Source: Xylocopa sonorina
Lineage: Eukaryota > Arthropoda > Insecta > Hymenoptera > Apidae
Assembly: GCF_050948175.1 (NCBI RefSeq)
Contig: NW_027490119.1
Location: 1,550,001 to 1,614,000, forward strand
Direction: 5' to 3'
DNA: 64,000 bases
How positions within the stretch are numbered: the first letter of the stretch is position 1; each line of letters begins with the position of its first letter. Both the position numbers and the translations under genes were made by a program. Positions 1 through 13,054 of the stretch are shown here, one piece after another. The notes under the pieces were generated by a model. It was not told where the DNA came from. It saw only the letters and a list, made by a program, of their open reading frames with translations, and searched no databases.

Positions 1-1023
1 GCTACTTTAAAACGCGATATCGCATCTCATTTCTATGTCTCATGATAAAGATATAATATTTCATTGTGCAGTGTTATGTATACCTCGTAATTCACTTCAA
101 AAGAATGTAATAGGGACACTTCCTAGCTAAGAAATGGCGTTTCCAGATGTCTACGTATCGCAACAATAGAGTTTCCAATGCCCTCTTAAAACGAGATGTC
201 GCAACTCATTTCTATGTTTCGTGATCAGGTATAATATACATTGTGGATTGTCATGTATTCCTCGTATTCACTTCAAAAAGAATGTAAATGCGACACTTCC
301 TTGCTAGGAAATAGCGTTTGCAGATGTCCACGTATCGTAGGCAATGGAGTTCTGACGCTTCTTAAATCGCGATATCGGAATCTCATTTCCATGATTCATG
401 ATAAGATTATAATATTCATTGTGGAGTGTTATGTTAAACCTCGAATTCACTTCAAAAGAATGTAAAATGCGACACTTTCCTTGCTAGGAAATAGCGATGG
501 CAGATTCTCTACGTTATCGAAAGCAACAGATTTTCTAATGCTTCTTAAAATAAGCAATATCGCATCCCATTTCTATGTTTTCATGATAAGATATAATATT
601 TATTGCGAAGTGTCAAGTATACATCGCATACACTTCAAATGAATGTAAATGCGACTCTGCCTTGCTAGGAAATAGCGTTTGCAGATGTCTACGTATCGAG
701 GCAAAAGAGTTCTAATGCTCCTTAGAAACGAGATTACCGCATCTCATTCCTATGTTTCATGGTACGATATATTATTCATTGCGAAGTATCACGTATACCT
801 TCGCATACACTTCAAATGAATGTAAAGGCGACACGCCCTTGCCTAGGAAATAGCGTTTGCAGATGTCCTACGTATAGTAACAATAGAGTTCTAATGCTTC
901 TCAAAACGCGATATCAAATCTCATTTCTATGTTTCCATGGTAAGATAAAATATTAATTGCGAAGTGTCATGTATACCTTGTATTCACTTCAGAAGAATGT
1001 AAATGCGACACTTCCCTTGCTAG
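1..1023 (+). repeat. Six-monomer block, copy A (partner 3,167-4,178)
   Basis: This block matches 3,167-4,178 monomer by monomer, including private variants such as AATAGGGACAC, AATGGCG and the CGACTCTGCC segment. Most differences are one-base insertions on one side or the other, more of them in this copy. Homology ends near 1,023, where this copy continues with TAGCGTTTCCTGATATCC and the partner with TAGCGTTTTGCAGATTTC. A related start of block is also seen near 2,121. Confidence 0.8.
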
Positions 1024-1330
1024 GAAGTAGCGTTTCCTGATATCCACGTATCGAAGCAATAAATTTTCTAATGCTACTTAAAACGGGATATCGCATCTCA
1101 TTTCTATGTTCCATGATAAAATATAATACTCATTGCAAAGTGTCATGTAATACCTGGCATTCACATCAAAGGAATGTAAATGCGACACTTCCTTCCTAGG
1201 AAATAGAGTTAGCAAGATGTCTACGTATCGTAGCAATAGAGTTCTACCGCTTCATAAAACGCGATATCGCATCCCACTTCTATGTTTTCATGATAAGATA
1301 TAATATTCATTGTGGATTGCTTCGTATACC
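1021..1330 (+). repeat. Two-monomer block duplicated at 2,768-3,070
   Basis: The diagnostic strings GTTTCCTGATATCC, GTTCCATGATAAAATA, CCTGGCATTCACATC and GTTCTACCGCT recur in the same order at 2,768-3,070. The spacing of about 1,747 bp is close to ten monomers. This is an ordinary segmental exchange within the array. Confidence 0.7.
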
Positions 1331-3166
1331 TCGTAATCACTTCAAAAGAATGTAAATGCGACACTTCCTTGCTAGGAAAAAGCGTTTGCAGATGTCTACG
1401 TATCGAACCAATATACTTCTAATGCGCCTTAAGTCGTCATATCACATCACATTTCAATGTTTCATGATAAGATATAATATTCTTTGCGAAGTGTCTAGTA
1501 TACCTCGCATACACTTCAACTGAATGTAAATGCGACACTTCCTTGCTATTAAATAGCGTTTTGCACATGTCTACTTATCGTAGCAATAGAGCTCTAATGC
1601 TTCTCAAAACGCGATATCGCATCTCATTTCTATGTTTCATGATAAGATATAATGTTCATTGCGAAGTATCACTTATACCTCGCATACACTTCAAATGAAT
1701 GTAATTGCGACACTTCATTGCTTGGAAATAGTGTTGGCAGATGTCTACGTGTCGAAGCAATAAAGTTCTAATGCTTCTCAAACCGGGATATCGCATTTCA
1801 TTTCTATGTTTCATGATAAGATATAATATTCATTGCGGAGTGTCATGTATACCTGGCATTCACTTCAAAGGAATGTAAATGCGACACCTCCTTCCTAGGA
1901 AATAGCTTTTGCAGATGTCTACGTATCGTAGCAATAGAGTTCTACCGCTTCATAAAACGCGATATCGCATCCCATTTCTATGTTTCATGATAAGATATAA
2001 TATTCATTGTGGAGTGCATCGTATACCTCGTATTCACTTCAAAAGAATGTCAATGCGACACTTCCATTCTAGCAAATAGCGTATCCAGATGTCTACGTAT
2101 CGAAGCAACAGTGTTCTAATGCTACTTTAAACGCGATATCGCATTTCATTTCTATGTCTCATGATAAGATATAATATTCATTGTGCAGTGTTATGTATAC
2201 CTCGTATTCACATCAAAAGAATGTAATAGGGACACTTCCCTAGCTAGGAAATGGCGTTTCCAGATGTCTACGTATTTCAAAAATAGAGTTCTAATGCCTC
2301 TTAAAACGGGATGTCGCAACTCATTTCAATGTTTCGTGATCAGGTATAATATTCAATGTGGATTGTTATGTATTCCTGGTATTCACTTCAAAACAATGTA
2401 AATGCGACACTTCCTAGCTAGGAAATAGCGTTTGCAGATGTCCACGTATCGTAGCAATAGAGTTCTACTGCTTCTTAAAACGCGATATCGCATCTCATTT
2501 CTGTTTCATGATAAGATATAATTTTCACTTCGACATGTCATGTATACCTCGTACTCATTTCAAAAGCATGTAAATGCGACACTTCCTTGCTAGGAAATAG
2601 CGTTTTCAGATGTCTCCATATCGAAGCAAAAGGGGTTCTAATGCTTCTTAAACCTCGATATCGCATCTCATTTCTATGTTTCGTGATAAGATATAATATT
2701 CATTGCGAATGGTTATGCATATCTCGTCTACTCTTAAAAAGAATGTAAATGCGACACTTCCTTGCTAGGAAGTAGCGTTTCCTGATATCCACGTATCGAA
2801 GCAATAGAGTTCTAATGCTACTTAAAACGGGATATCGCATCTCATTTCTATGTTCCATGATAAAATATAATACTCATTGCAAAGTGTCATGTATACCTGG
2901 CATTCACATCAAAGGAATTTAAATGCGACACTTCCTTCCTAGGAAATAGAGTTAGCAGATGTCTACGTATCGTAGCAATAGAGTTCTACCGCTCCATAAA
3001 ACGCGATATCGCATCCCATTTCTATGTTTCATGATAAGATATAATATTCATTGTGGAGTGCTTCGTATACCTCGTATTCACTTCAAAAGAATGTCAATGC
3101 GGACACTTCCATTCTAGCAAATAGCGTATCCAGATGTCTACGTATCGAAGCAATAGTGTTCTAATG

Positions 3167-4178
3167 CCTACTTTAAACGCGATTATCGCATCTCATTTCT
3201 ATGTCTCATGATAAGATATAAATATTCATTGTGCAGTGTTTATGTATACCTCGTATTCACTTCAAAAGAATGTAATAGGGACACTTCCTAGCTAAGAAAT
3301 GGCGTTTTCCAGATGTCTACGTATCGCAACAATAGAGTTCCAATGCCTCTTAAAACGAGATGTCGCAACTCATTTCTATGTTTTCGTGATCAGGGTATAA
3401 TTATACATTGTGGATTGTCCATGTATTCCTCGTATTCACTTCAAAAGAATGTAAATGCCGACACCTTCCTTGCTAGGAAATAGGCGGTTTGCAGATGTCC
3501 ACGTATCGTAGCAATGGAGTTTCTGACGCTTCTTAAATCGCGATATCGGATCTCATTTCCATGATTCACGATAAGATATAATATTTCATTGTGGAGTGTT
3601 TATGTTAACCTCGAATTCACTTCAAAAGAATGTAAATGCGACACTTCCTTGCTAGGAAATAGCGATGGCAGATCTCTACGTATCGAAGCAACAGATTTCT
3701 AATGCTTCTTAAATAGCAATATCGCATCCCATTTCTATGTTTCATGATAAGATATAATATTTATTGCGAAGTGTCAAGTATACATCGCATACACTTCAAA
3801 TGAATGTAAATGCGACTCTGCCTTGCTAGGAAATAGCGTTTGCAGATGTCTACGTATCGAGGCAAAAGAGTTCTAATGCTCCTTAGAACGAGATACCGCA
3901 TCTCATTCCTATGTTTCATGGTACGATATATTATTCATTGCGAAGTATCACGTATACCTCGCATACACTTCAAATGAATGTAAAGGCGACACGCCCCTTG
4001 CTAGGAAAATAGCGTTTGCAGATGTCTACGTATAGTAACAATAGAGTTCTAATGCTTCTCAAAACGCGATATCAAATCTCATTTCTATGTTTCATGGTAA
4101 GATAAAATATTAATTGCGAAGTGTCATGTATACCTTGTATTCACTTCAGAAGAATGTAAATGCGACACTTCCTTGCTA
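3167..4178 (+). repeat. Six-monomer block, copy B (partner 1-1,023)
   Basis: Near-identical partner of the block at the window start. It is cleaner from about 3,660 onward and shows what the intended sequence of 480-1,000 probably is. For example, it reads GATCTCTACGTATCG where the first copy has an extra T in two places. Confidence 0.8.
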
Positions 4179-4721
4179 GGAAATAGCGTTTTGCAGATTT
4201 CTGCGTATCGTAAGCATTAGGTTTCTATTGCATCTCAAAACGCGATATCGCATCTCATTTCTATGTCTCATGATAAGATTATAATATTCATTGTGCAGTG
4301 CTATGTGTACCTCGTATTCACTTCAAGAGAATGTAAATGCGACACTTCCTTGCTAGGAAATAGCGTTGGTACATGTCTGCGTATCGAAGCAATAAAGTTC
4401 TAATGCTTCTTAAATCGCCAAATCGCATTTCATTTCTATGTTTCATGATAAGATATAATATTCATTGTGGAGTGTTATGTATACCTCGTACTCACTTCAA
4501 AAGGATGATAATGCGTCACTTTCTTGCTAGGAAATAGCGTTGGCAGATGTCTATGTATCGTAGCAAATAGAGTTCTAATGCTTCTCAAAACGCGATATCG
4601 CATCTCATTTCTATTTTTCATGATAAGATATAATATTCCATTGCGAAGGTTGTCTTCTATACCTCACATACACTTCAAATGAATGTAGAGCGAAACTCCC
4701 TTGCTAGGAAATAGCGTTTTG

Positions 4722-6292
4722 CAGATGTCTACGTGTCGAAGCAATAGAGTTTCTAGTGCTTCTTATATTCGCGATATCGCATATCATTTCTATGCTTCAT
4801 GATAAGAATATATTATTCATTACGAAGTGTTATGTATTCCTCGTCTGCAATTCAAACGAATGTAAATGCGACACATCCTTTCAAGGAAATAGCGTCCCTC
4901 CAGATGTCTACGTATCGAAGCAATAGAGTTTCTAATGCTTTTCAAAACGCGATATTGCTGCTCATTTCTGTGTTTCATGATAAGAAATAATATTCGTTGC
5001 GAAGTGTTATGTATACATCGTATTCCACTTCAGAAGAATGTAAAATGCGACACTTCCTTGCTAGGAAATAGCGTTTCCCAGATGTCTACATATCGAAGCA
5101 ATAGAGTTCTCATGCTCCTTAAAACGCGATATCACATCGCATTTCTATGTCTCATGATAAAACATAATATTCATTGCGAAGTGGTTATGTATACCTCGTA
5201 TTCACTTCAAAAGAATGTAAATCTTGACACTTCCTTGCTAGGAAATAGCGTTTAGCAGACATCTGCCGATCGTAGCAATAGAGATCTAATGCTTCTTAAA
5301 CCGCGATGTCGCTCCTCATTTCTATGTTTCATGATGAAGATATAATATTCATTGCGAAGTGTCACTTATACCTCGCATACACTTCAAGTGAATGTAAATG
5401 CGACACTTCCTTGCCAGGATACATCATTTGCAAATGTCTACGTATCGAAGGCAATAGAGTTCTAATGCTGCCTAAAACGCGATATCGCATCTCAGTTCTA
5501 TGTTTCATGATAAGATATAATACTCATTGCGAAGTGTTACGCATACCTCGTATACACTTGAAATGAATGAAAGTGCGAGACTTCCTTGCTAGGAAGTAGC
5601 GTTTGCAGATGACTGCGTATCGTAGCATTAGATTTCTAATGCATCTCAAAACGCGATATCGCATCTCATTTCTATGTTTCATGATAGGATATAATATTCA
5701 TTGCGAAGTGCCACTTATACCTGCCAAACATTTCAAATGAATGTAAAATGCGACACTTCCATTGCTAGGAAATAGAGTTTGCAGATGTCTACGTATCGTA
5801 GCAATACGGTTATAAACGCTTCTTAAAAATGCGATATCGCATCTTATTTCTATTGTCTCCACAATAAGATATAACATTCATTGCGAAGTGTCATGTGTAC
5901 TTGGCATACATTTCAAATGAATGTAAATGCGACACTTCCTTGCTAGGAAATAGCGTTGGCAGATGTCTACGCATCGTAGCAATACAGATCTAATGTTTGT
6001 TAAAACGCGATATCGCATCTCATTTCTATGTTCCATGTTAAGATATAATATTCATTGCGAAGTGTCATTTATACCTCGTATTCACTTCAAAAGAATGTAA
6101 ATGCGACACTTCCTTGCTATTAAATAGCGTTTGAAGATGCATACGTATCGTAGCAATAGATTTCTAATGCTACTTATATCGCGTTAACGTATGTCATTCC
6201 TATGTTTCCTGATAAGGTATAAATATTCATCTGGAGTGTTTATGTATACCTCGTATTCACTTAAAAAGAATGTAAAGGCGACACTTCCTTGC
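4722..6292 (+). repeat. Nine-monomer block, indel-rich copy (partner 10,541-12,088)
   Basis: Matches 10,541-12,088 in order, sharing private variants such as TATTATTCATTACG, GATACATCATTTGC, CCAAACATTTC and CGCGTTAACGTATG. This copy is some twenty bases longer because of scattered extra bases (for example GTGGTTATG for GTGTTATG). The partner is clean, so it can serve as the reference for correcting this stretch. Confidence 0.8.
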
Positions 6293-6888
6293 TAGGAAAT
6301 AGCGTTTTGCAGATGTCTACGTATCGTAGGAATAGAGTTCTAATGCTTCTCAAAACGCGATATCGCCATCTCATTTCTATGTTTCATGATAAGGTATAAT
6401 ATTCATAGCGACGTGTCCCATGTATACCTCATATTCACTTCAAAAGCATGTGAAATGCGACACCTTCCCTGCAAGGAAATAGCGTTTCCTGATGTCTACG
6501 TATCGTAGCTCTAGAGATCTAATGCTCCTTAAATCGCGATATCGCATCTCATTTCTATGTTTTCATGATAAGATATAATATTCATTATGGGACTGTTATG
6601 TATACCTCGCATTCTCTTCAAAAGAATGTAAGTGCGACACTTCCTTGCTAGGAAATATCGTTTGCAGATGTCTTCGCATCCTAGCAATAGAGTTCTAATG
6701 CTTCTTAAAACGCGAAATCGCATCTCATTTCTATGTTTCACGATAAGATACAATAATGATTGGGAAGTGTCGTGGTATACCTCGCATTCACTTCAAATGA
6801 ATGTAAATGCGACACTTCCTAGCTAGGATATAGCGATGGCAGATGTCTACGTATGGAAGCAATAGAGTTCTAGTGCTTTTTAAATCGC

Positions 6889-7887
6889 GATATCGCATCT
6901 CATTTCTATGTTTCATGATAAGATATAATATTCATTTCGAAGTGTCATGTATACCTCGTATTCCACTTCAAAAGAGTGTAAATGCGATACTTTCTCGCTA
7001 GGACGTAGCGGTTTGCAGACATCTACGAATCGAAGCAATGGAGTTCTAATGTTTCCTTTAAAACGAGATATCGCATCTCATTTCTATGTTTCATGATAAG
7101 GCACAATATTCATTGCGAAGTGTCCATGTATACCTCGTATTCACTCCAAAGAATGTAAGTGCGACACTTCCTTGCCAGGAAGTAGCGTTTGCAGATGTCT
7201 ACGTATCGAAGCAATAGTGTCCTAATGCTTCTTAAAACGCGATATCGCATCTCATTTCTATGTTTCATGATAAAATATAATATTCATTGAGGAGGGGTTA
7301 TGTATATCTCGCCTTAAACTTAAAAAGAATGTAAACGCGACACATCCTTGCTAGGATATAGCGTTTCCAGATGTCTACGTATCGAAACAATAGAGATCTA
7401 ATGCTTCTTAAATCGCGATATCGCAACTCATTTCTATATTCGTGATAAGATATAATATTCATTGCGAAGTGTTATGTATACCTCGTATTCACTTCAAAAG
7501 AATGTAAATGCGACACTTCCTTGCTAGGAAAATAGTGTTTGTAGATGTCTACGTATCGAAGGAATAGAGTTCTAATGCTTCTTAAAACTTGATATCGCAT
7601 CTCATTTTCTATGTTTCACAGTAAAGATATAATATTCATTGCGAAGTGTAATGTATACCTCGTGTCCACTTCTAAGGAATGTAAATGCGACACTTCCTTG
7701 CTAGGGAAATAGCGTTTGCAGATGTCTACGCATCGTAGCATTAGAGTTGTAATGCTTCTTAAAACTTGATATCGCATCTCATTTCTATGTTTCACAGTAA
7801 GATATAATATTCATTATGGAGTGTTATGTATACATCGTATTCACTTCAAAAGAATGTAAATGCGGACACTTCCTTGCTAGGAAAATA
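6889..7887 (+). repeat. Six-monomer block (partner 8,470-9,493)
   Basis: Shares private variants with 8,470-9,493 in order: CGATACTTTCTCGCTAGG, GGCACAATATTC, GAGGAGGG followed by TTATGTATATCTCGC, and CTTCTTAAAACTTGATATCG. Both copies carry extra single bases, but at different places, which fits independent read error on top of a real duplication. Confidence 0.75.
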
Positions 7888-8469
7888 GCGTTTGCAGATG
7901 TCTACGTATCGAAGCAGTAGAATTCTAATGCTTCTTAAATAGGCGTATCGCATCTCATTTCTATGTTTTCATGATAAGATATAATATTCATTGTGGAGTG
8001 TTATGTATACCTCGTATTCACTTCAAAAGAATGTAAATCTGACACTTCCTTGCTAGGAAATAGCGTTAGCAGACATCTGCCGATCGTAGCAATAGAGATC
8101 TAATGCTTCCTAAACCGCGATGTCGCTCCCTCACTTCTATGTTTCATGATGAGATATAATATTCATTGCGAAGTGTCACTTATACCTCGCATACACTTCA
8201 AGTGAATGTAAATGCGACACTTCCTTGCCAGGATACATCACTTGCAAATGTCTACGTATCGAAGCAATAGAGTTCTAATGCTTCCTAAAACGCGATATCG
8301 CATCTAATTTCTATGTTTCGTGATAAGATATATCATTCATTATGGAGCGACATGTATACCTCGTATTCGCTTCAAAAGAGTGTAATTGCGAATTTTCCCT
8401 TGCTAGGAAATAGCGTCTGCAGATGTCTACGTATCGAAGCAATAGAGATCTACTGCTTCTTACATCGCC

Positions 8470-9493
8470 ATATCGCATCTCATTTCTATGTTTCATGATA
8501 AGATATAATATTCATTTCGAAGTGTCCATGTATACCTCGTATTCACTTCAAAAGAGTGTAAATGCGATACTTTCTCGCTAGGACGTAGCGTTTGCAGACA
8601 TCTACGAATCGAAGCAATGGAGTTCTAATGTTTCTTAAAACGAAGATATCGCATCTCATTTCTTATGTTTTCATGATAAGGCACAATATTCATTGCGGAA
8701 GTGTCATGTATACCTCGTATTCACTCCAAAGAATGTAAGTGCGACACTTCCCTTGCCAGGAAGTAGCGTTTGCAGATGTCTACGTATCGAAGCAATAGTG
8801 TCCTAATGCTTCTTAAAACGCGATATCGCATCTCATTTCTATGTTTCATGATAAAATATAATATTCATTGAGGAGGGTTATGTATATCTCGCTTAAACTT
8901 AAAAAAGAATGTAAACGCGACCACATCCTTGCTAGGATATAGCGTTTCCAGATGTCTACGTATCGAAACAATAGAGATCTAATGCTTCTTAACGAAACAA
9001 TAGAGATCTAATGCTTCTTAAATCGCGATATCGCAACTCATTTCTATATTTCGTGATAAGATATAATATTCATTGCGAAGTGTTATGTATACCTCGTATT
9101 CACTTCAAAAGAATGTAAATGCGACACTTCCTTGCTAGGAAATAGTGTTTGTAGATGTCTACGTATCGAAGGAATAGAGTTCTAATGCTTCTTAAAACTT
9201 GATATCGCATCTCATTTCTATGTTTCACAGTAAGATATAATATTCATTGCGAAGTGTAATGTATACCTCGTGTCCACTTCTAAGGAATGTAAATGCGACA
9301 CTTCCTTGCTAGGAAATAGCGTTTGCAGATGTCTACGCATCGTAGCATTAGAGTTGTAATGCTTCTTAAAACTTGATATCGCATCTCATTTCTATGTTTC
9401 ACAGTAAGATATAATATTCATTATGGAGTGTTATGTATACATCGTATTCACTTCAAAAGAATGTAAATGCGACACTTCCTTGCTAGGAAATAG
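8470..9493 (+). repeat. Six-monomer block (partner 6,889-7,887)
   Basis: Partner of the block at 6,889-7,887. It contains an additional 29-bp tandem duplication that the partner lacks. Extra-base errors stop at about 8,950, so the right half of this block is clean. Confidence 0.75.
8964..9021 (+). repeat. 29-bp tandem duplication inside a monomer
   Basis: A 29-bp unit beginning CGAAACAATAGAGATCTAAT occurs at 8,964-8,992 and again at 8,993-9,021, lengthening this monomer to about 203 bp. The homologous monomers near 7,381 and 13,335 have the unit once. It lies at the point where the indel-rich sequence gives way to clean sequence, so it may mark an assembly join. Confidence 0.85.
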
Positions 9494-10540
9494 CGATTGC
9501 AGGAATCTACATATCGTAGCAGTAGTGTTCTAATGCTTCTCAAAACGAGATGTCGCATCTCATTTCTATGTTTCACGATAAGATATAACATTCATTGTGA
9601 AGTGTCATGTATACCTCGAATTAACTTCAAAAGAATGTAAATGCGACACTTCCTTGCTAGGAAATAGCGTTTGCAGATGTCTACGTATAGAAGCAATAGG
9701 ATTCTAATGCTTCTTAAAACGCGATATTGCATCACATCTCTATGTTTCATGACAAGATATAATATTCATTGCGAAGTTCCTTCTATACCTCTCATACCCT
9801 TCAAATGATTGTAAATGCGACACTCCCTTGCTAGGAAATAGCGTTTGCAGTTATCTACGTATCGTAACAGTAGATTTCAAATGCTTCTTAAAACGCCATA
9901 GCGCATCTCATTTCTATGTTTCATGATATGATATAATATTCATTGTGCAGTGCTATGTGTACCTCGTATTCACTTCAAGAGAATGTAAATGCGACACTTC
10001 GTTGCTAGGAAATAGCGTTGGTACATGTCTGCGTATCGAAGCAATAAAGTTCTAATGCTTCTTAAATAGCCAAATCGCATTTCATTTCTATGTTTCATGA
10101 TAAGATATAATATTCATTGTGGAGTGTTATGTATACCTCGTACTCACTTCAAAAGGATGATAATGCGTCACTTTCTTGCTAGGAAATAGCGTTGGCAGAT
10201 GTCTACATATCGAAGCAATAGAGTTCTCATGCTCCTTAAAACGCGATATCACATCGCATTTCTATGTCTCATGATAAAACATAATATTCATTGCGAAGTG
10301 TCACGTATTCCACGTATTCACTTGAATTGAATGTAAATGCGGCACTTCCTTGCTAGGAAATAGCGTTTGCAGATGTCTACGTATCGAAGCAATAGAGTTC
10401 TATTGCTTCTCAAACGTGATGTCGCATCTCATTTCTATATTTCTTGATAAGATATAATATTCATTGCAAAGTGTCATGTATACCACGCATGCACTACAAA
10501 TGAATGTATATGCTACACTTCCTTGCTAGGAAATAGCGTT

Positions 10541-12088
10541 TGCAGATGTCTACGTGTCGAAGCAATAGAGTTCTAGTGCTTCTTAAATCGCGATATCGCA
10601 TATCATTTCTATGCTTCATTATAAGGTATATTATTCATTACGAAGTGTTATGTATTCCTCGTCTGCAATTCAAACGAATGTAAATGCGACACATCCTTTC
10701 TAGGAAATAGCGTCTCCAGATGTCTACGTATCGAAGCAATAGAGTTCTAATGCTTCTCAAAACGCGATATTGCTGCTCATTTCTGTGTTTCATGATAAGA
10801 AATAATATTCGTTGCGAAGTGTTATGTATACATCGTATTCACTTCAGAAGAATGTAAATGCGACACTTCGTTGCTAGGAAATAGCGTTTCCAGATGTCTA
10901 CATATCGAAGCAATAGAGTTCTCATGCTCCTTAAAACGCGATATCACATCGCATTTCTATGTCTCATGATAAAACATAATATTCATTGCGAAGTGTTATG
11001 TATACCTCGTATTCACTTCAAAAGAATGTAACTCTGACACTTCCTTGCTAGGAAATAGCGTTAGCAGACATCTGCCGATCGTAGCAATAGAGATCTAATG
11101 CTTCTTAAACCGCGATGTCGCTCCTCATTTCTATGTTTCATGATGAGATATAATATTCATTGCGAAGTGTCACTTATACCTCGCATACACTTCAAGTGAA
11201 TGTAAATGCGACACTTCCTTGCCAGGATACATCATTTGCAAATGTCTACGTATCGAAGCAATAGAGTTCTAATGCTGCCTAAAACGCGATATCGCATCTC
11301 AGTTCTATGTTTCATGATAAGATATAATACTCATTGCGAAGTGTTACGCATACCTCGTATACACTTCAAATGAATGAAAGTGCGAGACTTCCTTGCTAGG
11401 AAGTAGCGTTTGCAGATGACTGCGTATCGTAGCATTAGACTTCTAATGCATCTCAAAACGCGATATCGCATCTCATTTCTATGTTTCATGATAGGATATA
11501 ATATTCATTGCGAAGTGCCACTTATACCTGCCAAACATTTCAAATGAATGTAAATGCGACACTTCATTGCTAGGAAATAGAGTTTGCAGATGTCTACGTA
11601 TCGTAGCAATACGGTTATAACGCCTCTTAAAATGCGATATCGCACCTTATTTCTATGTCTCACAATAAGATATAACATTCATTGCGAAGTGTCATGTGTA
11701 CTTGGCATACACTTCAAATGAATGTAAATGCGACACTTCCTTGCTAGGAAATAGCGTTGGCAGATGTCTACGCTTCGTAGCAATACAGATCTAATGTTTG
11801 TTAAAACGCGATATCGCATCTCATTTCTATGTTCCATGTTAAGATATAATATTCATTGCGAAGTGTCATTTATACCCCGTATTCACTTCAAAAGAATGTA
11901 AATGCGACACTTCCTTGCTATTAAATAGCGTTTGAAGATGCATACGTATCGTAGCAATAGATTTCTAATGCTACTTATATCGCGTTAACGTATGTCATTC
12001 CTATGTTTCCTGATAAGGTATAATATTCATCTTGGAGTGTTATGTATACCTCGTATTCACTTAAAAAGAATGTAAATGCGACACTTCC
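10541..12088 (+). repeat. Nine-monomer block, clean copy (partner 4,722-6,292)
   Basis: Clean partner of the indel-rich block at 4,722-6,292. Homology ends where this copy has the GCTATTAAATAGC form of the monomer and the other copy the GCTAGGAAATAGC form. Confidence 0.8.
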
Positions 12089-12789
12089 TTGCTATTAAAT
12101 AGCGTTTGAAGATGCATACGTATCGTAGCAATAGATTTCTAATGCTACTTATATTGCGTTAACGTATGTCATTCCTATGTTTCCTGATAAGGTATAATAT
12201 TCATCTTGGAGTGTTATGTATACCTCGCATTCTCTTCAAAAGAATGTAAATGCGACACTTCCTTGCTAAGAAATATCGTTTGCAGATGTCTACGCATCGT
12301 AGCAATAGAGTTCGAATGCTTCTTAAAACGCGAAATCGCATCTCATTTCTATGTTTCACGATAAGATACAATAATGATTGGGACGTGTCGTGTATACCTC
12401 GCATTCACTTCAAATGAATGTAAATGCAACACTTCCTTGCTAGGATATAGCGATGGCAGATGTCTACGTATGGAAGCAATAGAGTTCTAGTGCTTTTTAA
12501 AACGCGATATCGCATCTCATTTCTATGTTTCATGATAAGATATAATATTCATTTCGAAGTGTCATGTATACCTCGCATTCACTTCAAAAGAGTGTAAATG
12601 CGATACTTTCTCGCTAGGACGTAGCGTTTGCAGACATCTACGAATCGAAGCAATGGAGTTCTAATGTTTCTTAAAACGAGATATCGCATCTCATTTCTAT
12701 GTTTCATGATAAGGCAGAATATTCATTGCGAAGTGTCATGTATACCTCGTATTCACTCCAAAGAATGTAAGTGCGACACTTCCTTGCCA

Positions 12790-13054
12790 GGAAGTAGCGT
12801 TTGCAATTGTCTACGTAAGAAGCAATAGAGTTCTGGGGCTTCTCAAAACGCGATATCGCATCTCATTTCTATGTTTCATGATAAGATAACATATTAATTG
12901 CGAAGTGTCATGTATACCACGCATACACTTCAAATCAATGTAAATTCGACACTTCCTTGCTATTAAATAGGGTTTGCAGATGTCTACGTAACGAAACAAT
13001 AGAGTTCTAATGCCTCTTAAAACGAGATATCGCATCTCATTTCTATGTTTCATG
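12790..13054 (+). repeat. 1.5-monomer segment duplicated at 25,442-25,706
   Basis: The segment with the rare variant GCAATTGTCTACGTAAGAAG and then TTCTGGGGCTTCTC recurs at 25,442-25,706, 12,652 bp away, with the same minus-strand open frame. A weaker relative of the first variant is at about 36,770. This shows exchange across long distances in the array. Confidence 0.8.

Larger units (their letters stand above)
1..8963 (+). repeat. 174-bp satellite array, left part, indel-rich
   Basis: Head-to-tail plus-strand monomers of the same satellite that fills the window. Compared with homologous blocks further right, this part carries many extra single bases, often doubling a neighbouring base (for example TTTTCATG for TTTCATG, GCGGACAC for GCGACAC, GATTATCG for GATATCG). 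The extra bases come in patches: densest at 1-1,000, 3,100-3,650, 4,600-5,900, 6,180-7,140 and 7,490-8,950. Monomers in between are clean. This looks like uncorrected long-read error at a contig end rather than biology. No gene is present; short open frames here are satellite frames. Confidence 0.9.

Noticed and set aside
1..8963. Extra bases as real frameshifts in a coding array
   Set aside because: The partner blocks lack them and are non-coding satellite; the pattern fits read error.
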